From Neobacillus sp. Marseille-Q6967 (GTDB lineage: Bacteria; Bacillota; Bacilli; Bacillales; Cytobacillaceae), in NCBI RefSeq assembly GCF_946151075.1, contig NZ_CAMGZB010000001.1, forward strand, positions 1,154,001-1,218,000: a stretch of DNA of 64,000 nt, in the 5' to 3' direction. The position numbers and the translations under genes were made by a program. Below, in pieces: positions 52,714 to 62,314 of the stretch (the stretch's first letter is position 1; each line of letters starts with the position of its first letter). The notes beneath the pieces are model-generated. The model had not been told where the DNA came from, searched no databases, and saw nothing but the letters and a program-made list of their open reading frames with translations.

Positions 52714-53586
52714 ATGCGTTTTGATGAGGCGTATTCTGGTAATGTGTTTATTAAGAGTCATCCGAATTTTGAGGATAGTCAGGTGGTTCTTTACGGGATG
52801 CCGATGGATTGGACGGTCAGCTACCGCCCGGGTTCTCGATTTGGTCCGGCGCGTATCCGCGAGGTTTCGATTGGTCTTGAGGAATATAGTGCGTATCTTG
52901 ATCGTGAATTAGAAGATGTAAAGTATTTTGATGCAGGTGATATTCCGCTTCCGTTTGGAAATGCGCAAAAAAGCTTGGATCTAATTGAAGATTTTGTTGA
53001 TCAGGTACTTGCTGCAGGCAAGTTCCCATTTGGGATGGGCGGCGAGCATTTAGTGTCTTGGCCTGTTATGAAGGCTGTTTATAAGAAATATCCGGACTTA
53101 GCGATTATTCATTTTGACGCGCACACGGATTTACGTGAGCATTATGAAGGGGAGCCTTTATCTCACAGCACACCAATCCGCAAAATTGCTGAGCACATCG
53201 GTCCGAAAAATGTTTATTCTTTCGGTATTCGTTCTGGGATGAGGGAAGAGTTCCAATGGGCGAAGGAAAACGGTATGCATATTTCAAAATTTGAAGTGTT
53301 TGAGCCGTTAAAGGAAATCCTGCCTACACTTGCGGGCCGCCCGGTTTATGTAACGATCGATATCGACGTTCTTGATCCAGCGCATGCACCGGGAACAGGT
53401 ACAGTCGATGCTGGCGGAATTACATCAAAAGAGCTGCTGGCTTCAATCCATGAAATTGCCCGCTCTGAAGTGAAAGTGGTCGGCTGCGACCTTGTAGAAG
53501 TAGCGCCGATCTATGATGTTTCTGAACAAACGGCAAATACAGCGAGCAAGATGATTCGTGAAATGATGTTAGGCTGGGTGAAGTAA
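52714..53586 (+). CDS. speB: Agmatinase SpeB
   Basis: Ureohydrolase converting agmatine to putrescine and urea, feeding SpeE. The 290-aa protein from ATG 52714 (GAGGGA upstream; GTG 52699 rejected) begins MRFDEAYSGNVF as in B. subtilis. Mn-binding motifs are GGEHLVSWP, FDAHTDLR and TIDIDVLDPAHAPGTGT. Agmatine would come from arginine decarboxylase encoded elsewhere. Confidence 0.95.
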   Translation: MRFDEAYSGNVFIKSHPNFEDSQVVLYGMPMDWTVSYRPGSRFGPARIREVSIGLEEYSAYLDRELEDVKYFDAGDIPLPFGNAQKSLDLIEDFVDQVLAAGKFPFGMGGEHLVSWPVMKAVYKKYPDLAIIHFDAHTDLREHYEGEPLSHSTPIRKIAEHIGPKNVYSFGIRSGMREEFQWAKENGMHISKFEVFEPLKEILPTLAGRPVYVTIDIDVLDPAHAPGTGTVDAGGITSKELLASIHEIARSEVKVVGCDLVEVAPIYDVSEQTANTASKMIREMMLGWVK

Positions 53587-53608
53587 GAACCCGCCCAAAC
53601 TTTAATTT

Positions 53609-53641
53609 GATGCCTGTCCCATTTTGGGGCAGGCATCTTTT
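53609..53641 (+). terminator. Terminator of speB
   Basis: GATGCCTGTCCC pairs with GGGCAGGCATC and is followed by TTTT. Confidence 0.9.
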
Positions 53642-53668
53642 GAATCTTAACCCATGTATGGGTATAAT
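53640..53668 (+). promoter_or_regulatory. Sigma-A promoter of ywiB-argS
   Basis: TTGAAT and TATAAT are exactly 17 bp apart, beginning in the T-run of the speB terminator. Confidence 0.7.
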
Positions 53669-53747
53669 AGAAAAAGTGCAATATTTGACGATAACAAGTG
53701 GAGGGAGCTGTAATAGGTTCCTTTTTCAAAAAGAAAGGGCGATAGGC

Positions 53748-54155
53748 TTGTCGAGTCCTGAGGTTCCGGTAAAAATTACGGTGAGGACGACGATTGACGG
53801 TCAAGAGACTTTTGAATTGACGGTTTTTGGTCGATACTTTCAAAAAGGGAGTGCGGATTTTCTTCAATATGAGGAAGAGATTGAGGAAGGGACGGTCCGT
53901 ACGATTGTGAAGATGGCGGGAGAGGAAGCGCTGATTTTGCGCGGCGGTGCGCTGAAGATGCGTTTGCCGTTTGAGTTAAATCGAAAGCTGAATGGGAGCT
54001 ATGAATTGCCGTTTGGCCAGTTTACGACGGAGACAAAAGCGAGAAGGTTGGAGTATTCCGCCGGCTTTTTTGATATCGTGTATGATTTTTGGATGGACGG
54101 CGCACCCGCAGGTACATATCATTTAGAAATTGCGTTTCAGGAGGAAGAGAAATGA
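53748..54155 (+). CDS. ywiB: DUF1934 (YwiB) calycin-like protein
   Basis: A 135-aa soluble beta-barrel protein of unknown function ([40 protein letters not shown]). TTG 53748 is preferred since AAAGGG lies 8 nt upstream and the length then matches YwiB; the frame is open further up but without ribosome sites. Its stop overlaps the argS start (ATGA), so it is translationally coupled to argS. Confidence 0.85.
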   Translation: MSSPEVPVKITVRTTIDGQETFELTVFGRYFQKGSADFLQYEEEIEEGTVRTIVKMAGEEALILRGGALKMRLPFELNRKLNGSYELPFGQFTTETKARRLEYSAGFFDIVYDFWMDGAPAGTYHLEIAFQEEEK

Positions 54156-55822
54156 ACATAGTGGAACAGGTTCAATTGAAATTGAAGGAAGAGATTCGGG
54201 CGGCGGTTGTGAAGGCGAATCTGGCGGCGGAAGATCAGATTCCGGATGTCATTTTGGAAGTGCCGAAGGAAAAGGCGCACGGTGATTATTCGACGAACAT
54301 GGCGATGCAGCTGGCACGTGTGGCGAAGAAGGCGCCGCGGATGATTGCGGAAGCGTTAATGGAGAACTTTGACCGTTCAAAGGCTTCGATTGAAAAAATT
54401 GAGCTGGCCGGCCCGGGGTTTATCAATTTTTATATGAATAATGCGTACCTTACAGATTTAATTCCAACGGTGTTGAACGCAGGTGAAAAGTACGGGGAAA
54501 CAACGGTTGGCGGCAAGCAGAAGATCCAAGTGGAGTTTGTTTCGGCGAATCCAACGGGTGACCTGCATCTTGGGCATGCGCGCGGTGCGGCGGTCGGTGA
54601 TTCGCTTTGTAATATTTTAGATAAGGCTGGCTATGATGTTTCGCGTGAGTACTATATTAATGATGCTGGTAACCAGATTAATAATCTGGCATTGTCTGTT
54701 GAGGCACGTTATTTCCAGGCACTTGGTCAGGACAAGCCGATGCCGGAGGACGGCTACCATGGAGCGGATATCATTGGTATCGGGCAGCGTCTTGCAGAAG
54801 AGTTTGCTGATAAGTATGTCAATGTGGACGAGCAGGAACGTTTTGAATTTTTCCGTGAGTATGGTTTGAAATATGAAATGGCGAAGCTGCAGAAGGACTT
54901 GGAGGATTTCCGGGTTGGCTTTGATGTGTGGTATTCGGAGACATCGCTTTATAAGAATGGAAAAATCGACGAAGCGTTAGCGGCGCTTCGTAAGACTGGT
55001 TATATATATGAGGAAGACGGTGCGACCTGGTTGCGTTCGACGGATTTTGGCGATGATAAGGACCGCGTGTTAATTAAGCAGGACGGTTCCTATACGTATT
55101 TGACTCCCGATATTGCTTATCATAAGGACAAGCTCGAACGCGGATTTGAGAAGCTCATCAACATTTGGGGAGCGGACCACCACGGGTATATTCCACGGAT
55201 GAAGGCAGCGATTCAAGCCCTTGGATATAACCGCGAGGCGCTCGAGGTCGAAATCATCCAGCTCGTTCATCTTTATAAGAACGGCGAGAAGATGAAGATG
55301 AGTAAGCGTACTGGAAAAGCTGTTACGATGCGGGATTTGGTTGATGAGGTCGGCCTCGACGCGACCCGTTACTTCTTTGCGATGAGAAGTTCGGATACGC
55401 ATTTGGACTTTGATTTAGATTTAGCAGTTTCGCAGTCCAATGAGAATCCTGTTTATTATGCGCAATATGCACATGCAAGGATTTCTAGTATCCTTCGTTC
55501 AGGTGAGGAGCAAGGATTTACAGCTAGTGCGGATGCGAACTTTGCGTTAGTGGCTTCTGAAAAAGAAATTGATTTATTGAAGAAGCTTGGGGAGTTCCCG
55601 CAGGCCGTGGGTGAGGCCGCACTCAAGCGTGTGCCGCACCGCATCACGAATTATATAAATGAGTTGGCGTCTGCGTTCCATAGTTTTTACAATGCAGAAA
55701 AAGTACTCGACAGCGAAGAAGCAGAACGGACGAAGGCCCGCCTAGCGCTGATCAAAGCGGTTCAAATCGCGCTTCGCAATGCACTTGCGTTGATTGGTGT
55801 ATCTGCTCCGGAAAAAATGTAA
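54152..55822 (+). CDS. argS: Arginyl-tRNA synthetase
   Basis: Charges tRNA(Arg). The 556-aa class Ia enzyme has an N-terminal Add1 domain, the HIGH-type motif HLGHARG at about residues 139-145, [11 protein letters not shown], the KMSKR loop near residue 382 (KMKMSKRTG) and an anticodon-binding DALR domain with [16 protein letters not shown] 54152 follows GGAGGAAG and overlaps the ywiB stop. No T-box leader was seen. Confidence 0.97.
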   Translation: MNIVEQVQLKLKEEIRAAVVKANLAAEDQIPDVILEVPKEKAHGDYSTNMAMQLARVAKKAPRMIAEALMENFDRSKASIEKIELAGPGFINFYMNNAYLTDLIPTVLNAGEKYGETTVGGKQKIQVEFVSANPTGDLHLGHARGAAVGDSLCNILDKAGYDVSREYYINDAGNQINNLALSVEARYFQALGQDKPMPEDGYHGADIIGIGQRLAEEFADKYVNVDEQERFEFFREYGLKYEMAKLQKDLEDFRVGFDVWYSETSLYKNGKIDEALAALRKTGYIYEEDGATWLRSTDFGDDKDRVLIKQDGSYTYLTPDIAYHKDKLERGFEKLINIWGADHHGYIPRMKAAIQALGYNREALEVEIIQLVHLYKNGEKMKMSKRTGKAVTMRDLVDEVGLDATRYFFAMRSSDTHLDFDLDLAVSQSNENPVYYAQYAHARISSILRSGEEQGFTASADANFALVASEKEIDLLKKLGEFPQAVGEAALKRVPHRITNYINELASAFHSFYNAEKVLDSEEAERTKARLALIKAVQIALRNALALIGVSAPEKM

Positions 55823-55836
55823 TAGTTAGTTTAGTT

Positions 55837-55864
55837 AAAAAGCTCCTTGACGGGGCTTTTTTTG
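55837..55864 (+). terminator. Terminator of argS
   Basis: AAAAAGCTCC/GGGGCTTTTT with a 5-nt loop and a T-run. Confidence 0.85.
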
Positions 55865-55865
55865 T

Positions 55866-55894
55866 GCATAGTATGTTAATTTTGGCAAATATTA
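55866..55894 (+). promoter_or_regulatory. Sigma-G-like promoter of sspH
   Basis: GCATA (-35, GnATR) and AATATTA (-10, one mismatch to CATnnTA) are 17 bp apart, 31 nt before the start codon. Confidence 0.5.
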
Positions 55895-55924
55895 TAAAAG
55901 TACTTTAAGCAAGGAGTGGCTGAG

Positions 55925-56104
55925 ATGAATGTTGGTAGGGCTAAGGAAATCGCGGAGTCCATGGATATGGTTAATGTGACTTATGAAGGTACACCGGTGA
56001 TTATTCAGCATGTGGATGAAGCGACGAAAATGGCACGGATTTATTCAAAAATGGATCCGGAACATGAGCAGGAAGTACCTGTTCTTAATTTAATTGAGGA
56101 ATAG
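55925..56104 (+). CDS. sspH: H-type small acid-soluble spore protein SspH
   Basis: A 59-aa minor SASP made in the forespore. It begins [20 protein letters not shown] and contains [18 protein letters not shown] and EQEVPVLNL, the conserved H-family pattern. AAGGAG lies 8 nt before the ATG; a GTG three codons earlier overlaps it. A sigma-G-like promoter precedes the gene and a strong terminator follows. Confidence 0.93.
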   Translation: MNVGRAKEIAESMDMVNVTYEGTPVIIQHVDEATKMARIYSKMDPEHEQEVPVLNLIEE

Positions 56105-56138
56105 AAAGAGTCTCCGCGCTTGGGAGACTCTTTCTTAT
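56105..56138. terminator. Bidirectional terminator between sspH and the 42-aa gene
   Basis: AAAGAGTCTCC pairs with GGGAGACTCTTT around a 6-nt loop, T-rich on both strands. Confidence 0.88.
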
Positions 56139-56141
56139 TTA

Positions 56142-56270
56142 TTAAACACCTTGTGAATGCTGCTTATTCGGTAATTTTTCTTCGGGGTGGTTGTTGCCCT
56201 GCTTTTTATTTCTCTCTTGTTTTCTTTTGTTTTCATTAAATTTTTGCACGAATTCACTTGTACTTTCCAT
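56142..56270 (-). CDS. Small protein, 42 aa (DUF4023-like)
   Basis: On the minus strand GAAGGAGGG is followed 8 nt later by ATG and 42 codons. The product is very hydrophilic, starting MESTSEFVQKFNENKRK and ending PEEKLPNKQHSQGV. The N-terminal STxEFVxK and the late KLPNK motif resemble the short DUF4023 family of Bacillus as I remember it. Function unknown. It converges with sspH on a shared terminator. It is too short for standard length cut-offs but its ribosome site is excellent. Confidence 0.75.
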   Translation of the reverse strand: MESTSEFVQKFNENKRKQERNKKQGNNHPEEKLPNKQHSQGV

Positions 56271-56335
56271 TGTTTTTTCCCTCCTTCACCGTTCTGTTGT
56301 TACTTTAACCATTCCACTCTGAAAAAATGCAAAAG

Positions 56336-57292
56336 TTATTTGACCTCAATGGCGGCGCCGCTGATGCGTTTGAAGCCGCGGAGCTTGCTCATGTCTTCCA
56401 CCAGCCGGAGCAGAGCTTGATCTTTTGATTTCGCTTCAATCATAAAATCAATGTCTTCGCCGTACTCCCGCAGTATTTTAACGAAAGGCATAATAAATTC
56501 CAAATCTACGAGTTCGGCATGGGCACGATATTCCTTTTCGTTTCTTGGGGAGGAGACATGAACTTTTGGGTGCTGGTCTACATGGGACCAGGTGGCAAAG
56601 ATTCGTGGTATCAGCTCCTCTAAGGGCGTTTCACAAAGATTAGCCATATGGTGGTGATAATCGAACACAAATGGAATGGTTTCCTTTTCACAGGCAATCA
56701 GGGTTTCCTCGGCATTATAGGTTTTATCGTCATTTTCAAGAGTCATTACTTCTTTAATCGGAAACGGCAGTTTTTTCAAATTTTTATGAAACCTCTTAAT
56801 CGTTTCGATTTTGTCCCCGTAAGCACCTCCAATGTGGATATTGATGGCGCGGTTGTTCCTCACACCCATCGCCTCAAACATCTGGTAATGATACTCCATA
56901 TCAATAACCGCATTGTCGGTAATTTTTTTGCTTGGTGAAGTGAACAAGGTAAATTGATTTGGATGAAAACTGGTACGGAGTTTGTTTATTTTTACTAAAT
57001 CGCCAATCTCCCGCCATTCGCTCTTGAAAGGAGTGACAAAATCCCATCGGACCTCCGGGTGAGTCGCCAGCGGAACGATGCTGCTGGAAAAACGGTATAG
57101 TTCAATCTCATGCGCCAAATTAAAATAAAGCATTCTTAACGTATGGTTTAGGTTTTGTTTCGTAACCTCCAGCAATTTGTCCTTTCGCTCCTGTTCGCCC
57201 AGCTGCTGGTAACGGGTAAACGTCAACGTTTTAGCTGGAGAGGCGTCCCAAAGGGTAATGGCTGTCGAAACATAGCCGAAACGAATTTTCAT
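56336..57292 (-). CDS. uvsE: UV damage endonuclease UvsE (UVDE)
   Basis: Nicks DNA 5' to UV photoproducts to start alternative excision repair. The 318-aa TIM-barrel metalloenzyme begins [19 protein letters not shown] and contains metal-binding [30 protein letters not shown] and FDYHHHM, with final [13 protein letters not shown]. Homologue of B. subtilis ywjD and adjacent to clsB as there. Confidence 0.95.
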   Translation of the reverse strand: MKIRFGYVSTAITLWDASPAKTLTFTRYQQLGEQERKDKLLEVTKQNLNHTLRMLYFNLAHEIELYRFSSSIVPLATHPEVRWDFVTPFKSEWREIGDLVKINKLRTSFHPNQFTLFTSPSKKITDNAVIDMEYHYQMFEAMGVRNNRAINIHIGGAYGDKIETIKRFHKNLKKLPFPIKEVMTLENDDKTYNAEETLIACEKETIPFVFDYHHHMANLCETPLEELIPRIFATWSHVDQHPKVHVSSPRNEKEYRAHAELVDLEFIMPFVKILREYGEDIDFMIEAKSKDQALLRLVEDMSKLRGFKRISGAAIEVK

Positions 57293-57320
57293 TTGTTTAA
57301 ACTCCTGTCAGGGGAAAAAA

Positions 57321-58526
57321 TTATAAAAAATACGATAGTGCACGAGCAATCATTTCTTTACATGACCGAAACAGGTTCGGCTTATTTAAGTCTTCTAGGG
57401 CTAAAGGTTTGGAATCGAGCACATCTTTATGCAGGACATTATCGCGAAACCTTGAGACAAAATCCCGATCATAGAAATAGCAGTTTATTTCCTTGTTTAA
57501 AAATATACTGCGCTGATCGAAATTAGCGGTGCCGATATCACAGAAATGATCATCAATAATAATTGATTTAGCATGGTAAAATCCATTTTTATATTGAAAA
57601 ACCTGTGCACCTTCTTTTAACATCCTGCGCAAGTAACGGAATGAACCTTCTTGGACAATCATATGATCACCAGTATAGGGAACAACAATCGTAATTTTTA
57701 TTCCTTTTTTTGCAGCCTGGATAAGTTGGTGCAAGAGTTTTTTACTAGGAATAAAATAAGGTGTCCCAATTGTGATTGACTTCTTTGCTTTTTGAAAAAA
57801 ACCGATATATTTTTCCTCAAGCTGCCCGGCTTCAGTCGGGACAAACTGGTGGGCAACCGTACCTTTTGGCTGCGTTGGTGTATAAGGGGTGTCATTTTCC
57901 ACGGGACTGTTGGAATATTCATTCCAATCTACGAAAAACTCCCGCTGCAAATAGGGAACACTTTCACCGGTAATTTTTAAATGATAATCCCGCCATGGAC
58001 TGAGCTTAGGTTTAAGGTCGATATATTCTTTTGCAACGTTAAAACCGCCAAGATAACCGATTTTACCATCAATGATGGCAATCTTACGGTGGTTTCGCAC
58101 CTGTGAGGAATAAAACAAAAACGGCAGCTTTAGACGGTTGCTGAAGGCAAACTGTACACCTGCAGCCTTTAATTCCTTTACCGCTCTTTTTTTTACAAGA
58201 CGGCCCCCAAGCCTGTCAATGAGGAGTCTGACTTCCACTCCCTCCTTGGCCTTTACCTTTAACATCGTGAAAAATTCCTGGCTGATGCGGTCATCTTTAA
58301 CAATGTAAAAAAGAATGTGAATATGCTGCTTAGCCATTTTGATTTCATGGAAAAAATCAGCGAACAGTTCTTTTCCATGGGGAAATATATCGAAATCACC
58401 ATATAGAATAGGTGTTTCCCGCTTTTTGGCAATGCGGTGATGTTTTTTAATACCTAACTTAAAGTCAATTGTGAACCACAAAATGATAAGAAGTATAAAA
58501 CCAATGATGACAAAAGTGATTTTCAT
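57321..58526 (-). CDS. clsB: Cardiolipin synthase-like phospholipase D family protein ClsB (YwjE)
   Basis: Condenses phosphatidylglycerol to cardiolipin or a related transfer at the membrane. The 401-aa product from ATG 58526 has one N-terminal membrane helix and two HKD motifs: HRKIAIIDGKIGYLGG and HAKSIIIDDHFCDIGTANFD. GGGGGA lies 10 nt before the start. It is shorter than ClsA because it has a single anchor, as B. subtilis YwjE. Confidence 0.9.
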   Translation of the reverse strand: MKITFVIIGFILLIILWFTIDFKLGIKKHHRIAKKRETPILYGDFDIFPHGKELFADFFHEIKMAKQHIHILFYIVKDDRISQEFFTMLKVKAKEGVEVRLLIDRLGGRLVKKRAVKELKAAGVQFAFSNRLKLPFLFYSSQVRNHRKIAIIDGKIGYLGGFNVAKEYIDLKPKLSPWRDYHLKITGESVPYLQREFFVDWNEYSNSPVENDTPYTPTQPKGTVAHQFVPTEAGQLEEKYIGFFQKAKKSITIGTPYFIPSKKLLHQLIQAAKKGIKITIVVPYTGDHMIVQEGSFRYLRRMLKEGAQVFQYKNGFYHAKSIIIDDHFCDIGTANFDQRSIFLNKEINCYFYDRDFVSRFRDNVLHKDVLDSKPLALEDLNKPNLFRSCKEMIARALSYFL

Positions 58527-58621
58527 AAGGAATTTTTCCCCCAATCATTTCTGTTAGGTTTGCCAAATAAGTGCTTTAGTATGAATTTGAGAAAAAGTCA
58601 AATGAACTTTATATAAAATGA

Positions 58622-58649
58622 TTGACTGAATGCTCATTCATTATATAAT
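58622..58649 (+). promoter_or_regulatory. fadF promoter with overlapping FadR operator
   Basis: TTGACT and TATAAT are 16 bp apart. TGACTGA-ATGC-TCATTCA (58623-58640) fits the B. subtilis FadR box TGAATGA-N4-TCATTCA with one mismatch and covers the -35 and spacer, so a bound repressor would block RNA polymerase until acyl-CoA releases it. Confidence 0.75.
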
Positions 58650-58717
58650 AGAGGTAAGAATATACAGAAAATTGTGTTGTTTTTAAATTTTCAACAAAGG
58701 GGAAGGGGAGTATTTGG

Positions 58718-60817
58718 ATGAATGGGCTTTTATGGGTAAACTTAATTGCATTCTTGACTGTAACCGCTTACGCAGTCAGTCTATTCGTTTACGTTGTCAA
58801 AACTCGAATCGAATACATTAAGCTTGGCAAAAAAGTCGAGTTTGACAACAATGTCAAAGAGCGAATGCAAAAAATCTGGGTAAATGTTTTTGGGCAAAAG
58901 AAGCTTTTAAAAGACAAAAAAAGCGGAATTATGCATGTTATGTTCTTTTACGGTTTCATCCTTGTTCAATTTGGTGCGATTGATTTTATTTGGAAAGGAA
59001 TTGCTCCGGGATCACATCTGCCGTTAGGTCCGCTGTATCCAGGGTTTACGTTCTTCCAGGAAATCGTCACACTCATGATTTTAGTGGCCGTACTTTGGGC
59101 GTTCCACCGCCGTTATGTGGAAAAACTTGTCCGTCTTAAGCGCAATTTCAAATCAGGTTTAGTGTTGATTTTTATCGGCGGCTTAATGCTTTCTGTTCTT
59201 GTTGGAAACGGAATGAGCTTAATCTGGCACGGTCATGAAGGTTCATGGACAGAGCCGATTGCCTCAATGATTGCAGGGATTTTTTCAGGGATTGGTGAAA
59301 CCGCTGCTATTGTAATCTTCTACATTGCATGGTGGATTCACTTGTTATTCCTATTAACATTCTTGGTGTATGTACCGCAGTCCAAGCATGCTCACTTAAT
59401 TGCCGGTCCTGCTAACGTCTATTTTAACCGTTTAGACAAGCCAGGCAAGTTGAAAAAAGTAGACTTTGAAGACGAAACACAGGAAAGCTTCGGTGTTGGA
59501 AAAATTGAAGATTTTACTCAGCATCAGATGATCGATTTTTATGCCTGTGTAGAGTGTGGCCGCTGTACCAATATGTGTCCGGCAACTGGAACAGGTAAGA
59601 TGCTATCCCCAATGGATTTGATTGTGAAAATGCGCGATCACCTGACCAACCATGGTGCCGTGGTTACACAAAAGCAGCCTTGGGTACCAACCTTTGCGTT
59701 TAATAATACCGTTGGCAACCAGCTTGCACTTGCAGCAGGAGGCCAGGGAGCTCAGGAAAGCGCTGCAGCCCTTGCCTATAATCCAAGCCTGATTGGCGAT
59801 GTCATTACCGAAGAAGAAATCTGGGCGTGTACAACGTGCCGTAACTGTGAAGACCAGTGTCCGGTGATGAACGAGCATGTTGATAAAATTATTGACCTTC
59901 GCCGTTATTTAGTTTTAACAGAAGGAAAAATGGATGCGGATGCTCAGCGTGCGATGACCAACATCGAACGTCAGGGCAATCCTTGGGGCTTAAACCGAAA
60001 AGAGCGCGAAAACTGGCGTGAAGTTCGCGGGGATGTTGAAATTCCTACGGTAAAAGAAATGAACAAAAAAGGGGAAGAGTTCGAATACCTATTCTGGGTA
60101 GGTTCAATGGGATCTTACGATAACCGCAGCCAAAAGATTGCCTTATCGTTTGCAAAGCTGTTGAACGAAGCAGGCGTGAAGTTTGCCATCCTCGGTAACA
60201 AAGAAAAGAACTCCGGCGATACTCCGCGCCGCCTTGGAAATGAGTTCTTATTCCAAGAGCTTGCAACGAAAAATATTGAGGAATTTGAAAAGGCAGAGGT
60301 TAAGAAAATCGTTACGATTGACCCGCATGCCTATAATATTTTCAAAAATGAATACCCTGATTTCGGGTTGGAGGCAGAGGTTTATCATCATACGGAAGTT
60401 CTTTATGAGTTAGTCCGCGACGGTAAACTCGTTCCAAAACACGCAGTAAACGAAAAAATTACTTTCCATGACTCTTGTTACCTTGGCCGTTATAACGATG
60501 TATATGATCCGCCAAGGGAAATCCTGAAGTCAATTCCGGGCGTACAGCTTGTAGAGATGGAGCGGAACAGAGAGACTGGTATGTGCTGCGGCGCCGGCGG
60601 CGGTTTGATGTGGATGGAGGAAGAAACAGGACACAGGATTAACGTTGCCAGAACCGAGCAGGCATTATCCGTGAACCCTTCTGTCATCAGCTCTGGATGT
60701 CCATATTGCTTAACCATGCTGTCAGACGGAACAAAAGCAAAAGAAGTAGAAGAAAAAGTATCTACCTACGATGTAGCCGAATTGCTTGAAAAAGCGGTAT
60801 GCGGTGAAGTAGCTTAA
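58718..60817 (+). CDS. fadF: Iron-sulfur oxidoreductase FadF
   Basis: Probable quinone reductase that takes electrons from acyl-CoA dehydrogenase/ETF during beta-oxidation. The 699-aa protein has about six N-terminal membrane helices (haem-b-type domain to residue 230), two [4Fe-4S] motifs (CVECGRCTNMCP, CTTCRNCEDQCP) and two CCG domains of heterodisulfide-reductase type (DSCYLGRYNDVYDPP, MCCGAGGGLMW). AAGGGGA precedes the ATG. Homologue of ywjF; controlled by a FadR box here. Confidence 0.93.
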   Translation: MNGLLWVNLIAFLTVTAYAVSLFVYVVKTRIEYIKLGKKVEFDNNVKERMQKIWVNVFGQKKLLKDKKSGIMHVMFFYGFILVQFGAIDFIWKGIAPGSHLPLGPLYPGFTFFQEIVTLMILVAVLWAFHRRYVEKLVRLKRNFKSGLVLIFIGGLMLSVLVGNGMSLIWHGHEGSWTEPIASMIAGIFSGIGETAAIVIFYIAWWIHLLFLLTFLVYVPQSKHAHLIAGPANVYFNRLDKPGKLKKVDFEDETQESFGVGKIEDFTQHQMIDFYACVECGRCTNMCPATGTGKMLSPMDLIVKMRDHLTNHGAVVTQKQPWVPTFAFNNTVGNQLALAAGGQGAQESAAALAYNPSLIGDVITEEEIWACTTCRNCEDQCPVMNEHVDKIIDLRRYLVLTEGKMDADAQRAMTNIERQGNPWGLNRKERENWREVRGDVEIPTVKEMNKKGEEFEYLFWVGSMGSYDNRSQKIALSFAKLLNEAGVKFAILGNKEKNSGDTPRRLGNEFLFQELATKNIEEFEKAEVKKIVTIDPHAYNIFKNEYPDFGLEAEVYHHTEVLYELVRDGKLVPKHAVNEKITFHDSCYLGRYNDVYDPPREILKSIPGVQLVEMERNRETGMCCGAGGGLMWMEEETGHRINVARTEQALSVNPSVISSGCPYCLTMLSDGTKAKEVEEKVSTYDVAELLEKAVCGEVA

Positions 60818-60831
60818 AGTTTTTGAAGAAT

Positions 60832-60909
60832 AGCAGAAGTTGACCTTTACCTGAATTCATAAAATTTTAGGAATTTTGTGTAAATCATTTCAACTTCTGC
60901 TGTTTTTTG
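60832..60909 (+). terminator. Terminator of fadF with long loop
   Basis: AGCAGAAGTTGA pairs perfectly with TCAACTTCTGCT across 46 nt and is followed by GTTTTTT. Confidence 0.7.
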
Positions 60910-60928
60910 TGTAAAATAGATTATAAGA

Positions 60929-60942
60929 GTAAAACGCTTACA
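60929..60942 (+). promoter_or_regulatory. cre-like site before mmgA
   Basis: GTAAAACGCTTACA matches the CcpA cre consensus at 12 of 14 positions. mmg genes are catabolite-repressed in B. subtilis. An AGATTAT/ATAATCT inverted pair frames it. Confidence 0.5.
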
Positions 60943-60978
60943 TAATCTAATAATCTTTGAAATTTTTTTTGTACAGGT

Positions 60979-60996
60979 ACCGAGCGAGCGTTCAGT
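60979..60996 (+). promoter_or_regulatory. Imperfect palindrome before mmgA, possible TetR-family operator
   Basis: ACCGAGCG-AG-CGTTCAGT has 6 of 8 paired positions and lies 27 nt before the start codon. It differs from the FadR box upstream of fadF, so a second acyl-CoA-responsive repressor may act here. Confidence 0.35.
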
Positions 60997-61022
60997 CAAT
61001 TATGAAAAAGGGGAGAATTACT

Positions 61023-62210
61023 ATGGGAAGAACGGTCATTTTAAGCGGAGTTAGAACACCTTTCGGTAAGTTTGGCGGCAGTTTAAGCAGTTTAACAGCC
61101 TCACAACTAGGGGGAATTGCCGTTAAAGAGGCGTTAGTAAGGGCAAATGTCGAGCCGGAAAAGGTTCAGGAAGTAATCCTCGGATCAGTTTTACAAGGAG
61201 GGCAGGGGCAAATTCCTTCACGCCAGGCAGCAAGAGAAGCAGGCTTACCGTGGGACGTGGCAACTGAAACGATCAATAAAGTTTGTGCTTCTGGGATGCG
61301 TGCGGTAAGTTTAGCGGACCAAATCATCCGCGCCGGGGACGAAGAAGTGATTGTCGCTGGCGGTATGGAATCAATGAGCAATGCGCCATACATCTTGCCA
61401 AAAGCCCGCTGGGGTTTAAAAATGGGCGACTCTTCGATTAAGGATTTAATGATTCATGATGGTTTAAGCTGCAGCTTCACCGGCGTTCATATGGGCACTT
61501 ACGGAAATTCAACGGCAAAAGACATGGAAATCAGCCGAGGAGCACAGGATGAATGGGCTTTAAGAAGCCATGTGCGTGCGATTGCGGCCATCGAAAGCGG
61601 AAAATTTGCAGAAGAAATCGTTCCTGTTACTATACCACAGCGTAAAGGGTCGGCAATTGTAGTAGAACAGGACGAAGCACCACGAAAAGACACCTCACTC
61701 GAAAGACTTTCCAAGTTAGCACCAGTATTTAACCATGACGGAACGATTACAGCCGGCAATGCACCAGGAGTTAATGACGGTGCGGCCGCCCTCGTGCTTA
61801 TGAGCGAAGAGCGCGCGGTTCGTGAAGGCAGAACGCCGGAAGCGGTCATTTTAGCTCATACAACAGTAGCCGTCGAAGCAAAAGATTTCCCACAAACACC
61901 AGGACTCGTCATCAATAAATTATTATCAAAAACGGGCAAAAACCTTGAAGAAATCGATTTATTTGAAATCAATGAAGCCTTTGCCGCGGTGGCACTGGCA
62001 AGCGGGCAAATTTCGGGACTTGATATGGAAAAAGTAAATGTCAATGGCGGTGCGGTCGCATTAGGACATCCAATTGGTGCGAGCGGTGCTCGTATTATCA
62101 TCACATTAATGCATGAATTAAAACGCCGGGGCGGCGGAATTGGAATTGCAGCCATCTGCAGCGGAGGCGGCCAGGGCGATGCCGTCATGATCGAAGTTCC
62201 GAAAAGATAA
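61023..62210 (+). CDS. mmgA: Acetyl-CoA C-acetyltransferase (thiolase) MmgA
   Basis: Catalyses thiolytic cleavage of 3-ketoacyl-CoA or condensation of two acetyl-CoA. The 395-aa enzyme has the nucleophile Cys in [11 protein letters not shown] near residue 88, [29 protein letters not shown] and the second Cys in [12 protein letters not shown] 61023 has GGGAGAA upstream; an upstream in-frame TTG falls in the leader. Followed by mmgB. Confidence 0.95.
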   Translation: MGRTVILSGVRTPFGKFGGSLSSLTASQLGGIAVKEALVRANVEPEKVQEVILGSVLQGGQGQIPSRQAAREAGLPWDVATETINKVCASGMRAVSLADQIIRAGDEEVIVAGGMESMSNAPYILPKARWGLKMGDSSIKDLMIHDGLSCSFTGVHMGTYGNSTAKDMEISRGAQDEWALRSHVRAIAAIESGKFAEEIVPVTIPQRKGSAIVVEQDEAPRKDTSLERLSKLAPVFNHDGTITAGNAPGVNDGAAALVLMSEERAVREGRTPEAVILAHTTVAVEAKDFPQTPGLVINKLLSKTGKNLEEIDLFEINEAFAAVALASGQISGLDMEKVNVNGGAVALGHPIGASGARIIITLMHELKRRGGGIGIAAICSGGGQGDAVMIEVPKR

Positions 62211-62230
62211 TTTTATATTTTTATATAAAA

Positions 62231-62284
62231 GGCTGTGTTAAGAGTAATAGTTCATTTTGTAACGATGTCGACTGTAACACAGCC
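62231..62284 (+). promoter_or_regulatory. Intercistronic hairpin between mmgA and mmgB
   Basis: GGCTGTGTTA and TAACACAGCC can pair perfectly over a 34-nt loop. No U-run follows (ATTTAAAA), so it is probably a processing or attenuation structure. Confidence 0.5.
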
Positions 62285-62314
62285 ATTTAAAAAAGAGAAG
62301 GTGGAGGGGAAAAG

